Shown here one piece after another: positions 52,578-60,448 of a DNA stretch of 64,000 nt. A model generated the notes under the pieces. The model was not told the DNA's origin and did not search any database. It saw nothing but the letters and a program-made list of their open reading frames with translations. A program made the position numbers and the translations under genes. This stretch comes from Thermus sp. CCB_US3_UF1. Lineage in GTDB: Bacteria; Deinococcota; Deinococci; Deinococcales; Thermaceae. Position 1 is the stretch's first letter. Every line of letters starts with the position of its first letter. Location of the stretch: NCBI RefSeq assembly GCF_000236585.1, contig NC_017278.1, positions 1,178,001 to 1,242,000 on the forward strand, written 5' to 3'.

Positions 52578-53915
52578 CTAGGCCTTTCTCAGGTCCAAGA
52601 CCCGCCGGAGCTTCCCCCCCTCGCTCCTTGGGGCCCCCCCTGGGGCCAGGAGGGTCACCTTCATGCTCACCCCGATGGTGTCCTTGATCCTGTGGGCCAC
52701 CCTCTCCCTCAGGGCATGCAGGCGGTGGTCGGCCTCAATGACCTCGTCGGAGAGGGCCTTTTGCCCGATCTCCCGGAAGAAGGCCTCGGAAACCTCCACC
52801 TTGAGCTCGGCCTCGTCCAGGGTGCCCTCCCGCCGCACCACGATCTGGTAGTAGGGTTCCACCTCAGGGATCCCCAGGAGGACCGCCTCCACCTGGGTGG
52901 GGTAGACGTTGACCCCGCGGATGATGAGCATGTCGTCGGTGCGGCCCAGGACGGGGCCCATGCGCACGTGGGTGCGGCCGCAGCTGCAGGGGGCGTAGGT
53001 GAGGAAGGTGAGGTCCCCCGTCCAGTAGCGCAGGAGGGGCATGGCCTCCTTGGTGAGGGTGGTGAGGACCAGCACCCCCACCTTCCCCTCGGGCAGGGGT
53101 TCCCCGGTTTCCGGGTCCACCACCTCGGGGAGGAAGTGGTCCTCCCAGATGTGGCTTCCTTGCCGCTCCTCCACGCACTCGTTGGCCACCCCGGGGCCGA
53201 TGATCTCGGAGAGGCCGTAGATGTTGGTGCTCCTCACGCCAAGCCCCTCGTCCACCTGCTTCCTTATGGCCTCCGTCCAGGGCTCGGCCCCCAAGACGGC
53301 GTACGCCAAGGAGAGCTCCGCCGGGGATACCCCCCGCTTGCGAAACTCCTCGGCCAGGGTCTGGGCGTAGGAGGGGGTGCAGGAGATCACCTCGGGGCGC
53401 AGATCCTGGATGAGGGTGAGCTGCCGCTCCGTCATCCCCCCGGAGGCGGGGACCACGTTGAGCCCCAGGGCCTCCGCCCCCCCGTGGAGGCCAAGCCCGC
53501 CGGTGAAGAGGCCATACCCGTAGGCGTTGTGCAGGGTCATGCCCGGCCTGGCCCCGGCGGCGGCCAGGGAGCGGGCCACCACCTGGGCGAAGACCCGGAG
53601 GTCGGCCTTGGTGTAGCCCACCACCGTGGGCTTGCCCGTGGTGCCGCTGGAGGCGTGGATGCGGGCAAGCTCCTGCCGGGGGACGGCGAAGAGGCCGAAG
53701 GGGTAGTTCTCCCGCAGGTGGTCCTTGCGGGTGAAGGGGAGCCGGGGGAGGTCCTCGAGGCCCCGCACCCTGCCGGGGTCCACCCCGGCCTCGTCCAGGA
53801 GGCTTCGGTAAAAGGGCACCCGTTGGTAGACGTAGGCCACGATGTGGCGAAGCCTCTCCTCCTGCAGCTGCCTAAGGCTATTCCTGGGAAGGGTTTCCAG
53901 TTCCGGCTGGTACAT
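52578..53915 (-). CDS. paaK: Phenylacetate-CoA ligase
   Basis: PaaK activates phenylacetate with ATP and CoA, the first step of the pathway. The 445-residue AMP-forming ligase has [20 protein letters not shown] as the phosphate loop, [12 protein letters not shown], and YWTGDLTF with the conserved Asp. The C-terminal [19 protein letters not shown] is as in PaaK. ATG 53915 ([18 protein letters not shown]) follows AGGAGG, and the start lies 38 bases inside the 3' end of paaI. Confidence 0.95.
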   Translation of the reverse strand: MYQPELETLPRNSLRQLQEERLRHIVAYVYQRVPFYRSLLDEAGVDPGRVRGLEDLPRLPFTRKDHLRENYPFGLFAVPRQELARIHASSGTTGKPTVVGYTKADLRVFAQVVARSLAAAGARPGMTLHNAYGYGLFTGGLGLHGGAEALGLNVVPASGGMTERQLTLIQDLRPEVISCTPSYAQTLAEEFRKRGVSPAELSLAYAVLGAEPWTEAIRKQVDEGLGVRSTNIYGLSEIIGPGVANECVEERQGSHIWEDHFLPEVVDPETGEPLPEGKVGVLVLTTLTKEAMPLLRYWTGDLTFLTYAPCSCGRTHVRMGPVLGRTDDMLIIRGVNVYPTQVEAVLLGIPEVEPYYQIVVRREGTLDEAELKVEVSEAFFREIGQKALSDEVIEADHRLHALRERVAHRIKDTIGVSMKVTLLAPGGAPRSEGGKLRRVLDLRKA

Positions 53916-54276
53916 CCTCACCTCCTAAGCGGAACACCGTGCCCGTGAAGAGGGCGATGCGCTTCTCCTCGGAAACTACCTCCACCTGGTAGGTGGCGGT
54001 GCGGCGGGAAAGGTTCACCTCCTTGGCCCGGGCCTCCACCCGGGCCCCTGGAGGGAGGGGGCGGAAGTAGTCCATACGGCAGGAGAGGGCCACCGCCGGC
54101 CCCCGGGCGTTGGAGGCCAGGGCGAAGGCGCTGTCCGCCAAGGCGTAGAGGAAGCCTCCGTGGGCGGTGCCGTGCAGGTTCAGGTGGGCCTCCCCCACCA
54201 CCCCCGCCACCACCGCCTCCCCCGGGGCCAGGTGGAGGAGGCGGAAGCCCAGGGTTTCCATAAAGGGATCCCTCAT
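53878..54276 (-). CDS. paaI: PaaI-type hydroxyphenylacetyl-CoA thioesterase
   Basis: PaaI releases CoA from ring-hydroxylated or dead-end phenylacetyl-CoA species. The 132-residue hotdog protein has LHGTAHGGFLYALADSAFAL, with the HGG-x(3)-LAD signature of the family, and the core strand DYFRPLPPGARVEARAKEV. The T. thermophilus PaaI structure is of this type. The ATG overlaps the livF stop (ATGA) and the gene overlaps paaK, so the transporter and pathway genes are co-translated. Confidence 0.93.
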   Translation of the reverse strand: MRDPFMETLGFRLLHLAPGEAVVAGVVGEAHLNLHGTAHGGFLYALADSAFALASNARGPAVALSCRMDYFRPLPPGARVEARAKEVNLSRRTATYQVEVVSEEKRIALFTGTVFRLGGEDVPAGTGNPSQE

Positions 54277-54998
54277 CCCTCCTCCACCTCCCGGGCCAGG
54301 CCCAGGTAGGCCTCCACCACCTTGGGGTCCTGCCTGAGCTCCTCCGCCCGCCCGGCCAAGGCCACCTCCCCCGCCTCCAGCACCACCCCCCGGTCGGCCA
54401 GGGCCAGGGCCACCTTGGCGTTTTGCTCCACCAGGAGGAGGGTGGTCCCTTCCTCCTTGAGCCCCCGCAGGATGCGGTAGATCTCCCGCACCATCAGGGG
54501 GGCAAGGCCCAGGGAAGGCTCGTCCAGGAGGAGGATCCGGGGCCGGGCCATCAGGGCCCGACCGATGGCCAGCATCTGCTGCTCCCCCCCGGAAAGGGTC
54601 CCCGCGGGCTGCCGCCGCCTCTCCAAAAGCCGGGGAAAGAGGGCGTACACCCTCTCCAGATCGGGCTTCAGGTTCTCCCGGCGGCGGAAGCGGCGGAAGC
54701 CCCCCAGGAGGAGGTTGTCCTCCACGGAAAGCCCGGGGAACAGGGCCCGCCCCTCGGGCACCAGGACTACCCCCCGCTCCAGGAGGGCCTCTGGGCTTCG
54801 CCGCCCGAGGGCTTCCCCCTCCAGCACCACCCGGCCCTCGGCCCGGGCCAGGCCCAAAAGCCCCCGCAGGACCGAGGTCTTCCCCGCCCCGTTGGGGCCG
54901 ATGAGGGCCAAGGCCTCCCCGGCCTCCAGGGCCAAGGACACCCCCCGTACCGCCTCCAGGGGGCCGTAGCGCACGGTGAGGCCTTCCACCCGGAGCAT
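54273..54998 (-). CDS. livF: Branched-chain/aromatic ABC transporter ATPase (LivF-like)
   Basis: The 241-residue ATPase has Walker A LIGPNGAGKTSVL, signature LSGGEQQMLAIGRALM, Walker B RILLLDEPSLGLAP and the switch LLVEQNA, all typical of LivF. ATG 54998 shares bases with the stop of the preceding fused livMG gene (TGATG). It ends in the paaI start codon. With the LivG half of the upstream protein it makes the ATPase pair of a HAAT-family importer. Confidence 0.93.
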   Translation of the reverse strand: MLRVEGLTVRYGPLEAVRGVSLALEAGEALALIGPNGAGKTSVLRGLLGLARAEGRVVLEGEALGRRSPEALLERGVVLVPEGRALFPGLSVEDNLLLGGFRRFRRRENLKPDLERVYALFPRLLERRRQPAGTLSGGEQQMLAIGRALMARPRILLLDEPSLGLAPLMVREIYRILRGLKEEGTTLLLVEQNAKVALALADRGVVLEAGEVALAGRAEELRQDPKVVEAYLGLAREVEEG

Positions 54999-56752
54999 CA
55001 GGCCGCCTCCTCCTCCCCCAGGTAGGCCGCCCGCACCGCGGGGTTCCGCTGCACCTCCTTGGGGATACCCTCGGCGATCTTCTCCCCGTAGTTCATCACC
55101 ACCACCCGGTCCGCCAAGCCCATGATGAGGTCCATGTCGTGGTCCACCAGGAGCACCGTGTACCCCTCCTTGGCCAGGGAGCGGAGGAGGGCGGCCAGCT
55201 CCCGCTTCTCCCCGGCCCGCAGGCCCGCCCCCGGCTCGTCCAGGAGGAGGACCTCCGCCCCCGAGGCCAGGAGGCGGGCGATCTCCAAGAGGCGCTGCTG
55301 CCCCACGGAAAGCCGCTCGGCCCGCTCCAGGGCCAGGCCCTCCAGGCCCACCCGCTTCAGGGCCCCATAGGCCGTGGCCAGGGCCCGGGCCTCCTCCTGG
55401 CGGAAAAAGCCTAGGAGCACGGAGAAAAAGCCCGCCCGGGTGCGGGCGTAGGTACCCAGGGCGGCGTTTTCCAGCACCGAGAGCTCGGGGAAAAGGTGGG
55501 GGTGCTGGAAGGTGCGCCCCAGGCCCAGGCGGTGGACCCGCTGGGGGGGTAGGCCGGTGATCTCCTGGCCGAAGAGGACCACCCGCCCTCCATCCGGGGG
55601 GAGGGCCCCGGTGATGAGGTTGAAGGTGGTGCTCTTCCCCGCCCCGTTGGGGCCGATGAGGGCCAGGATCTCCCCCCGCCTCAAGGCAAAGGAAACCCCG
55701 TTCACGGCAAGAAGCCCGCCGAAGGCCTTCTTTAGGCCCTCCACCGCCAAGACCACCTCCCCTCGAGGCCCTGAGGGGGCGGAAAGGGAAAGGGGCTCGG
55801 CCCGGGGCAGCCGCCCCTCCCGCTGGGGAAGGCGGCGCTCCAGTAGGGGCCAAAGCCCCTTAGGGGCCAGGAGGAGGATCAGGGCCAGGATGAGGCCGTA
55901 GGCGATGGTCTCGTAGTTGCCCTGCCGGCCCAGGAGGAGGGGGAGGAGGTCCTTGAGCCAGTCCTCGAGGCCGGTGAAAAAGGCCGCTCCCAGGAGGACC
56001 CCGGGGACGCTCCCCACCCCCCCGGCCACGGCCATGACCAGGTACTTGATGGAGGCCTCCAGGGAAAAGGGGGTGGGGTTCACGAAGCGCAGGAAGTGGG
56101 CGTAGAGGAAACCGGCAAGCCCGGCGATGGCCCCGGAGAGGAGAAAGGCCTTAAGGCGCAGGCTGGCCGGGTCCACCCCGAAGCTGGCCGCCGCCAGGGC
56201 GTCCCCCCTGAGGGCCAGAAGGGCCCGGCCCAGGCGGCTATGCCGCAGGTTGGAAAGGGCCAGGACCAAAAGGACCAGGAGGAAGAGGCTCAGGAGGGCG
56301 TAGCGGAAGCCCGTGTCCAGGGGAAGGCCGAAAAGGGAAAGGGGCGGCAGGTCGGTAAGGCCGGTATGCCCCCCGGTGAGCCAGACCAGGTTCCCCGCCA
56401 GGATGTACAGGGCCACCTGCCAGGCGATGGTGGAAAGGGGGAGGAAGTGGCCCTTGAGGCGCACCGTAAGCCCCCCCAGGACGAGGGCCAGGAGGAGGGA
56501 AAGCCCCAGGCCCGCCAATAGCCCAAGCCAAGGGGAAAGCCCCGCCTTCACCGTGATAAGGGCCGTGGCGTAGGCCCCCATCCCCATGAAGGCCGCCTGG
56601 GCGAAGCTGGTCATCCCCGCCAGGCCGGTGAGCACGTAAAGGGAAAGGGCCACCATGCCGGAAAGGGCGAAGAAGTTGAGCAGGGTGAGGTAGAAGGGGA
56701 AGGGGGAAAGGAGAAAGGGCAGGGCCAGGAGGGCAAACCACAGGTAGCGCAT
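54998..56752 (-). CDS. Fused LivM permease - LivG ATPase
   Basis: A 584-residue single chain joins a LivM-type permease (residues about 1-310, some nine hydrophobic segments, GLAGMTSFAQAAFMGMGAYA and AGGVGSVPGVLLGAAF) to a LivG-type ATPase. The ATPase half (about 340-584) has Walker A LIGPNGAGKSTTFNLITG, signature RLSVGQQRLLEIARLL and Walker [14 protein letters not shown] charged linker, RRLPQREGRLPRAEPLSLS, separates them. These are two proteins in E. coli. ATG 56752 overlaps the livH stop. Confidence 0.92.
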   Translation of the reverse strand: MRYLWFALLALPFLLSPFPFYLTLLNFFALSGMVALSLYVLTGLAGMTSFAQAAFMGMGAYATALITVKAGLSPWLGLLAGLGLSLLLALVLGGLTVRLKGHFLPLSTIAWQVALYILAGNLVWLTGGHTGLTDLPPLSLFGLPLDTGFRYALLSLFLLVLLVLALSNLRHSRLGRALLALRGDALAAASFGVDPASLRLKAFLLSGAIAGLAGFLYAHFLRFVNPTPFSLEASIKYLVMAVAGGVGSVPGVLLGAAFFTGLEDWLKDLLPLLLGRQGNYETIAYGLILALILLLAPKGLWPLLERRLPQREGRLPRAEPLSLSAPSGPRGEVVLAVEGLKKAFGGLLAVNGVSFALRRGEILALIGPNGAGKSTTFNLITGALPPDGGRVVLFGQEITGLPPQRVHRLGLGRTFQHPHLFPELSVLENAALGTYARTRAGFFSVLLGFFRQEEARALATAYGALKRVGLEGLALERAERLSVGQQRLLEIARLLASGAEVLLLDEPGAGLRAGEKRELAALLRSLAKEGYTVLLVDHDMDLIMGLADRVVVMNYGEKIAEGIPKEVQRNPAVRAAYLGEEEAA

Positions 56753-57729
56753 CACTCCTCCACCGCGCGGGCCCGCAGGCTCTGGTAGAAGAGGGCGGGC
56801 ACCAGGAGCAGGAAGACCAGGGCCTCCTTGTAGGCGCTGGCGTAAAAGCTGGTAAAGCTCTCAAAGAAGCCCACCAAAAGGGCCCCCAGGAAGGCCACGG
56901 GGTAGCTCATGAGCCCCCCCAGGATGGCGGCCACAAACCCCTTGAGGCCCAGCATGAAGCCCATGAAGTAGGCGGCGTTGATGAGGGGGGCCAGGAGAAG
57001 GCCGGAAAGGGCGGAAAGCAGGCTGGCGATGGCAAAGGCCACCATCCCCGCCTCCTGGGGGGAGATCCCGGAAAGCCTGGCCCCAAGCCGGTTCTCCGCC
57101 GCGGCCAGGAGGGCCTTGCCGAAAAGGCTTTGCCGGAAGAAGAGGTAGAGTCCCACCACGGCCAGGAGGGCAAAGAGGAGGACCAACCCGCCTTGGCGGG
57201 AGAGGCCCACCAGGATCTCCCCCTCCAGGAGGGGCCGGGGGCGGAACTGCTCCGGACCGAAGAAGACCAGGCCCAGGCCCATGTAGGCCACGTGGAGCCC
57301 CACGGCCATGATGAGGAGGGAGAGGACGGTGGCCTCCCGCATGGGCTGGAAGAAGACCCGGTAGGTGGCGGCCCCCAGGTAGACCACCAGGGCCACGGCG
57401 GCGGGGTAGGCCAGGGCCGGGACCCGGAGGGCCAGGAGGAGCAGGAGGGCTACCCCCAGGCCGCCCCCCACGGGGAGGAGGGCCTCCCGCCCCCGGGCGA
57501 GGAAGGCCCAGGCCCCGCCCAGGGCCAGGGCCAGCCACAGGGTCCCGGGGAGCTTCCCCTCCAGGAGCCAGACCAAGGAAAGGGGGGCAAACATGAGGAG
57601 CTCCCCGATGGGCACCAGGATCACCCGGGTCACGGCGAAGACCAGGACCAGGGAAAGGGCCAGGAGGCCGTAGACCACCCCGTTCTGCAGCCCGTCCAAG
57701 AGGAGGAAGCCGAGGATGGTGGCGTCCAT
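56752..57729 (-). CDS. livH: Branched-chain/aromatic ABC transporter permease (LivH-like)
   Basis: The 325-residue membrane protein has LQNGVVYGLLALSLVLVFAV at the first helix and the coupling segment AAENRLGARLSGISPQEAGM near residue 220. AAILGGLMSYPVAFLGALLV follows. It is slightly longer than E. coli LivH because of extra hydrophobic sequence near residues 65-115. It starts 3 bases after livK and pairs with the LivM half of the next protein. Confidence 0.93.
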   Translation of the reverse strand: MDATILGFLLLDGLQNGVVYGLLALSLVLVFAVTRVILVPIGELLMFAPLSLVWLLEGKLPGTLWLALALGGAWAFLARGREALLPVGGGLGVALLLLLALRVPALAYPAAVALVVYLGAATYRVFFQPMREATVLSLLIMAVGLHVAYMGLGLVFFGPEQFRPRPLLEGEILVGLSRQGGLVLLFALLAVVGLYLFFRQSLFGKALLAAAENRLGARLSGISPQEAGMVAFAIASLLSALSGLLLAPLINAAYFMGFMLGLKGFVAAILGGLMSYPVAFLGALLVGFFESFTSFYASAYKEALVFLLLVPALFYQSLRARAVEE

Positions 57730-57732
57730 GGC

Positions 57733-58905
57733 CTAACGGAAGGTGCGCTCCAGCTTCCAGCGGCCGCCTTCCACCCGTACCATCACCGCGCTGTCCTCAA
57801 AGCGCAGGCCCAGGTGGTCCTCCCGGGAGAAGGTGAAGACCCCATGGGTGGCCACCAGGCCCCGGGTGGCCTCGATCTCGTCCCGCAAGGCCGCGCGGAA
57901 GCCGGCCAGGTCCTTGGCCGGGTCGGCCCGCTTCAGGGCCCGCTCCAGGGCCGGCTTCAGGATCAGCCAGGCATCCCAGGCGTGGGCCCCGAAGGTGGAG
58001 TAGCTGCCGATGCCGTAGCGGGCCTCGTAGCGCTGGATGTAATCCAGGGAAGGCCGCTTGGTGGGGTAGCCCGAAGGGAGCTGCTCCGCCACCAGGATGG
58101 GGCCCGCGGGCAGGAGGGTACCCTCCACGTCCGCCCCGCCCACCCGGAGGAAGTCGGGGTTGGCCACCCCGTGGGTCTGGTAGATGAGGCCGGCGTAGCC
58201 CCGCTCCTTCAGGGTGCGCTGGGGCAGGACCGCCGGGGTGCCGCTGGCCCCGATGAGGACCGCGTCGGGCCGCCGGGCCAGGATGCGGAGCACCTGCCCG
58301 GTCACCGAGGTGTCCGTGCGGGCGTAGCGCTCGCTCGCCACCACCTGGAGGCCCTTGGCCCGGGCCTCGGCCTCAAAGAAGCGGGCCCAGCCCTCCCCGT
58401 AGGCGTCGTTGAAGCCGATGTAGCCCACGGTCTTCACCCCCCGGGCCACCATGTCCGCCACGATGGCCCGGGCCATGAGCTCCTCCGTCTGGGGGGTCTT
58501 GAAGACCCACAGGCGCTGGGCGTCCACGGGGTGGATGATGTCCTTGCTGGCCGCCAGGGAGATGGTGGGCACCCGGGCCTCGGCCACCACGGGGATCATG
58601 CCCAAGGAGGCCGGGGTGGTGGTGGTGCCCACGATGGCCACTACGCCCTCCTCCACCAGCCGCCTGGTGTTGCGCACCGCCTGGGTGGTGTCCGAGGCGT
58701 CGTCCAGGATGACGAACTGCACCTTCCGTCCCGCCACGCCCCCCGTGCGCTCCAGGAGGTCCTGGAGCATGAGGAAGGTGTTGCGCTCGGGGATGCCCAG
58801 GGAGGCGGCGGGGCCCGTGGCGGAGACCACCACCCCCACCTTCAGGGCCTCCTGGGCCAGGGCCGGAAGGGCCAGGACCAACGCGAGGGCCAACCAACGC
58901 TTCAT
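57733..58905 (-). CDS. livK: Branched-chain/aromatic acid ABC transporter binding protein (LivK-like)
   Basis: The periplasmic receptor has 390 residues with a signal peptide (MKRWLALALVLALPALAQ). The mature part begins ALKVGVVVSATGPAASLG, the usual start of family 6 Liv-type receptors. ATG 58905 has AAAAAGGAGG 7 bases upstream; the start 7 codons earlier lacks a site. It is the first gene of the livK-H-MG-F-paaI-paaK operon and has a PaaR box in its leader, so the ligand is more likely phenylacetate or a relative than a branched-chain amino acid. Confidence 0.9.
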   Translation of the reverse strand: MKRWLALALVLALPALAQEALKVGVVVSATGPAASLGIPERNTFLMLQDLLERTGGVAGRKVQFVILDDASDTTQAVRNTRRLVEEGVVAIVGTTTTPASLGMIPVVAEARVPTISLAASKDIIHPVDAQRLWVFKTPQTEELMARAIVADMVARGVKTVGYIGFNDAYGEGWARFFEAEARAKGLQVVASERYARTDTSVTGQVLRILARRPDAVLIGASGTPAVLPQRTLKERGYAGLIYQTHGVANPDFLRVGGADVEGTLLPAGPILVAEQLPSGYPTKRPSLDYIQRYEARYGIGSYSTFGAHAWDAWLILKPALERALKRADPAKDLAGFRAALRDEIEATRGLVATHGVFTFSREDHLGLRFEDSAVMVRVEGGRWKLERTFR

Positions 58906-58951
58906 GCTCTTCCTCCTTTTTCCCACCGGGTAGGACCCGGATAGGGTCTAA

Positions 58952-58965
58952 CTAACGACCGTTCG
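58952..58965. promoter_or_regulatory. PaaR operator upstream of livK-paaK operon
   Basis: CTAACGACCGTTCG fits the PaaR consensus CNAACGNNCGTTNG at all fixed positions. It lies just downstream of the -10 of the livK promoter, over the first transcribed bases, so it should act as a repressor block. It places transport, activation and thioesterase genes under PaaR. Confidence 0.85.
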
Positions 58966-58976
58966 GCTTACCTCCT

Positions 58977-59005
58977 AGTCTACGAAGGGACATCTGTCCC
59001 GTCAA
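58977..59005 (-). promoter_or_regulatory. Promoter of the livK-paaK operon
   Basis: Minus strand: TTGACG (59000-59005), 17-base spacer, TAGACT (58977-58982), the best promoter of the window. The spacer holds a palindrome, GGGACA-TC-TGTCCC (58987-59000). The -35 ends 2 bases from the stop of hpaD. Confidence 0.8.
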
Positions 59006-59006
59006 G

Positions 59007-59966
59007 CTAGGTCACGTGCTCGGGGATGCCGGCCAGGGGGGAAGGACGGGTGGGGAGGGGCTTGTCCTCGAGGTCCAAGAGGAGGCTTCCCTCCAGGAAC
59101 CAGCTCCTTGGGGTCCTGTGCCCCCAGAGGGTCTGGCGCCTGGGGTCATCCAGGCTCCAGCGCACCGGGGGCAGGTCGGGGTCCACGGTGAGGTAATCCG
59201 AGGTGTAAAGCTCCAGGCGGTGGCCGTCGGGGTCGCGCAGGTAGAGGAACATGGCGTTGGAGATCCCGTGCCGCCCAGGGCCCCGCTCGATCTGCTCCGT
59301 CCGCCTGGCCCCGGCCAGGATGTCCGCCGCCTTGAGGATGGCCAGGGGGTCGGGAAGCCAGTAGGCGAAGTGGTGGAGCCTGGGGCCCTCCCCGTTGGTG
59401 AAGGCCACGTCGTGCACGTTCCCCTTGCGGTGGAGCCAGCTGGCCCAAAGCCGCCCCGCCTCGTCCTCGGTGTACTCCGTGAGGCGGAAGCCCAGGGCTT
59501 CCTGGTAGTAGCGGGTGGCCCGGTCCACCTCCGGGGAGAAGAGGTTCAGGTGGTCGATGCGCAAGACCCCAGGGCCCCGGTGGAGGTGGTACTCCTGCAG
59601 CATGCGGGGCAGCTTCTCCGACCGGAAGTAGAAGGCCAGGGGATAGCCGAAGGGGTCCTGCACCCTTAGGATGCGCGGCTTCCCCCAGTCGGCCTCCTCC
59701 CGGTGGGGAAGGCCCTGGTCCCGGGCCCAGGCCAGGAGGCCTTCCAGGGCCTCCTCCCCGTCCACCTTGAAGCCCAAGGCCCGCACCGCGGGGAATGGAG
59801 CCTGGGTGAGCTTCAGGCTCCACTCCCGCTCCTCGTAGCCCCGGAGGTAGGCGGTTTCCCCTTCCCGCCTCTCCAACCGGAAGCCCAAAAGCCCCTCGTA
59901 AAACTCCAGGCTCCGCTCCAGATCCCTCACCCAAAGCTCCAAAAACCCTACCCTGACGATGGCCAT
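59007..59966 (-). CDS. hpaD: 3,4-Dihydroxyphenylacetate 2,3-dioxygenase (extradiol type)
   Basis: HpaD cleaves homoprotocatechuate next to its hydroxyls. The 319-residue protein has two glyoxalase-fold halves. The metal triad is visible in the second: His in LRIDHLNLF, His in PRLHHFAYWL and Glu in GHRLELYTSDYL, as in type I extradiol enzymes of the HpaD/MndD group. ATG 59966 (MAIVRVGFLELWVRDLERS) overlaps the hpaC end by 19 bases. It is the last gene of the hpa operon. The set hpaB-C-D-E-G supports the named substrate. Confidence 0.92.
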   Translation of the reverse strand: MAIVRVGFLELWVRDLERSLEFYEGLLGFRLERREGETAYLRGYEEREWSLKLTQAPFPAVRALGFKVDGEEALEGLLAWARDQGLPHREEADWGKPRILRVQDPFGYPLAFYFRSEKLPRMLQEYHLHRGPGVLRIDHLNLFSPEVDRATRYYQEALGFRLTEYTEDEAGRLWASWLHRKGNVHDVAFTNGEGPRLHHFAYWLPDPLAILKAADILAGARRTEQIERGPGRHGISNAMFLYLRDPDGHRLELYTSDYLTVDPDLPPVRWSLDDPRRQTLWGHRTPRSWFLEGSLLLDLEDKPLPTRPSPLAGIPEHVT

Positions 59967-60424
59967 ACCAGCCTCCTGTAGCCCCTGGCGTAGTAGACCA
60001 AGGGGGGACCCATCTCCCCCAGCTCCACGGCCTCCACCCGGCCCACCACCAGCCGGTGGTCCCCCCCGGGGTAGAGGGCCTCCAGCCGGCAATGGAGGAC
60101 GGCCAAGGCCCCCGCCACCCGGCCCTCCGCCAGGCCCACCCCCTCCTTGGGCTTGCCGGCGAAGTGCTCGGAAACCCCTTCCTGCCCCTCGCGGAGGAGG
60201 CTCACCCAAAAGGCCCCGCTTGCCTCTAGGAGGGGAAGGACCTTGGCCCCATGCCAGATCCCCAGGGCCACCAGGGGGGGCTCCAGGCTCAAGGACATGA
60301 AGGCCGTGGCCGTCATGCCCCGCTCCTCCTCCCCCAGCCGGGCGGAAACCACGGTAACCCCGGCGGCGAAGCGGCTTAGGGCCTCCTTGAAGCGGGCTTG
60401 CAGTTCCTGGGTGGCGCTTTCCAT
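59948..60424 (-). CDS. hpaC: Flavin reductase component of 4-hydroxyphenylacetate 3-monooxygenase
   Basis: HpaC supplies reduced FAD to HpaB using NADH. The 158-residue protein has the flavin-reductase fold: RFAAGVTVVSARLGEEERGMTATAF with FMN/FAD contacts, SLEPPLVALGIWHGAK, and GGDHRLVVGRVEAVEL with the conserved GDH. It follows hpaB by 24 bases and overlaps hpaD. Structures of the T. thermophilus enzyme are known and of this size. Confidence 0.94.
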   Translation of the reverse strand: MESATQELQARFKEALSRFAAGVTVVSARLGEEERGMTATAFMSLSLEPPLVALGIWHGAKVLPLLEASGAFWVSLLREGQEGVSEHFAGKPKEGVGLAEGRVAGALAVLHCRLEALYPGGDHRLVVGRVEAVELGEMGPPLVYYARGYRRLVWPSSG

Positions 60425-60448
60425 ACCCTCACCTCCGCCCGGAGGGTA

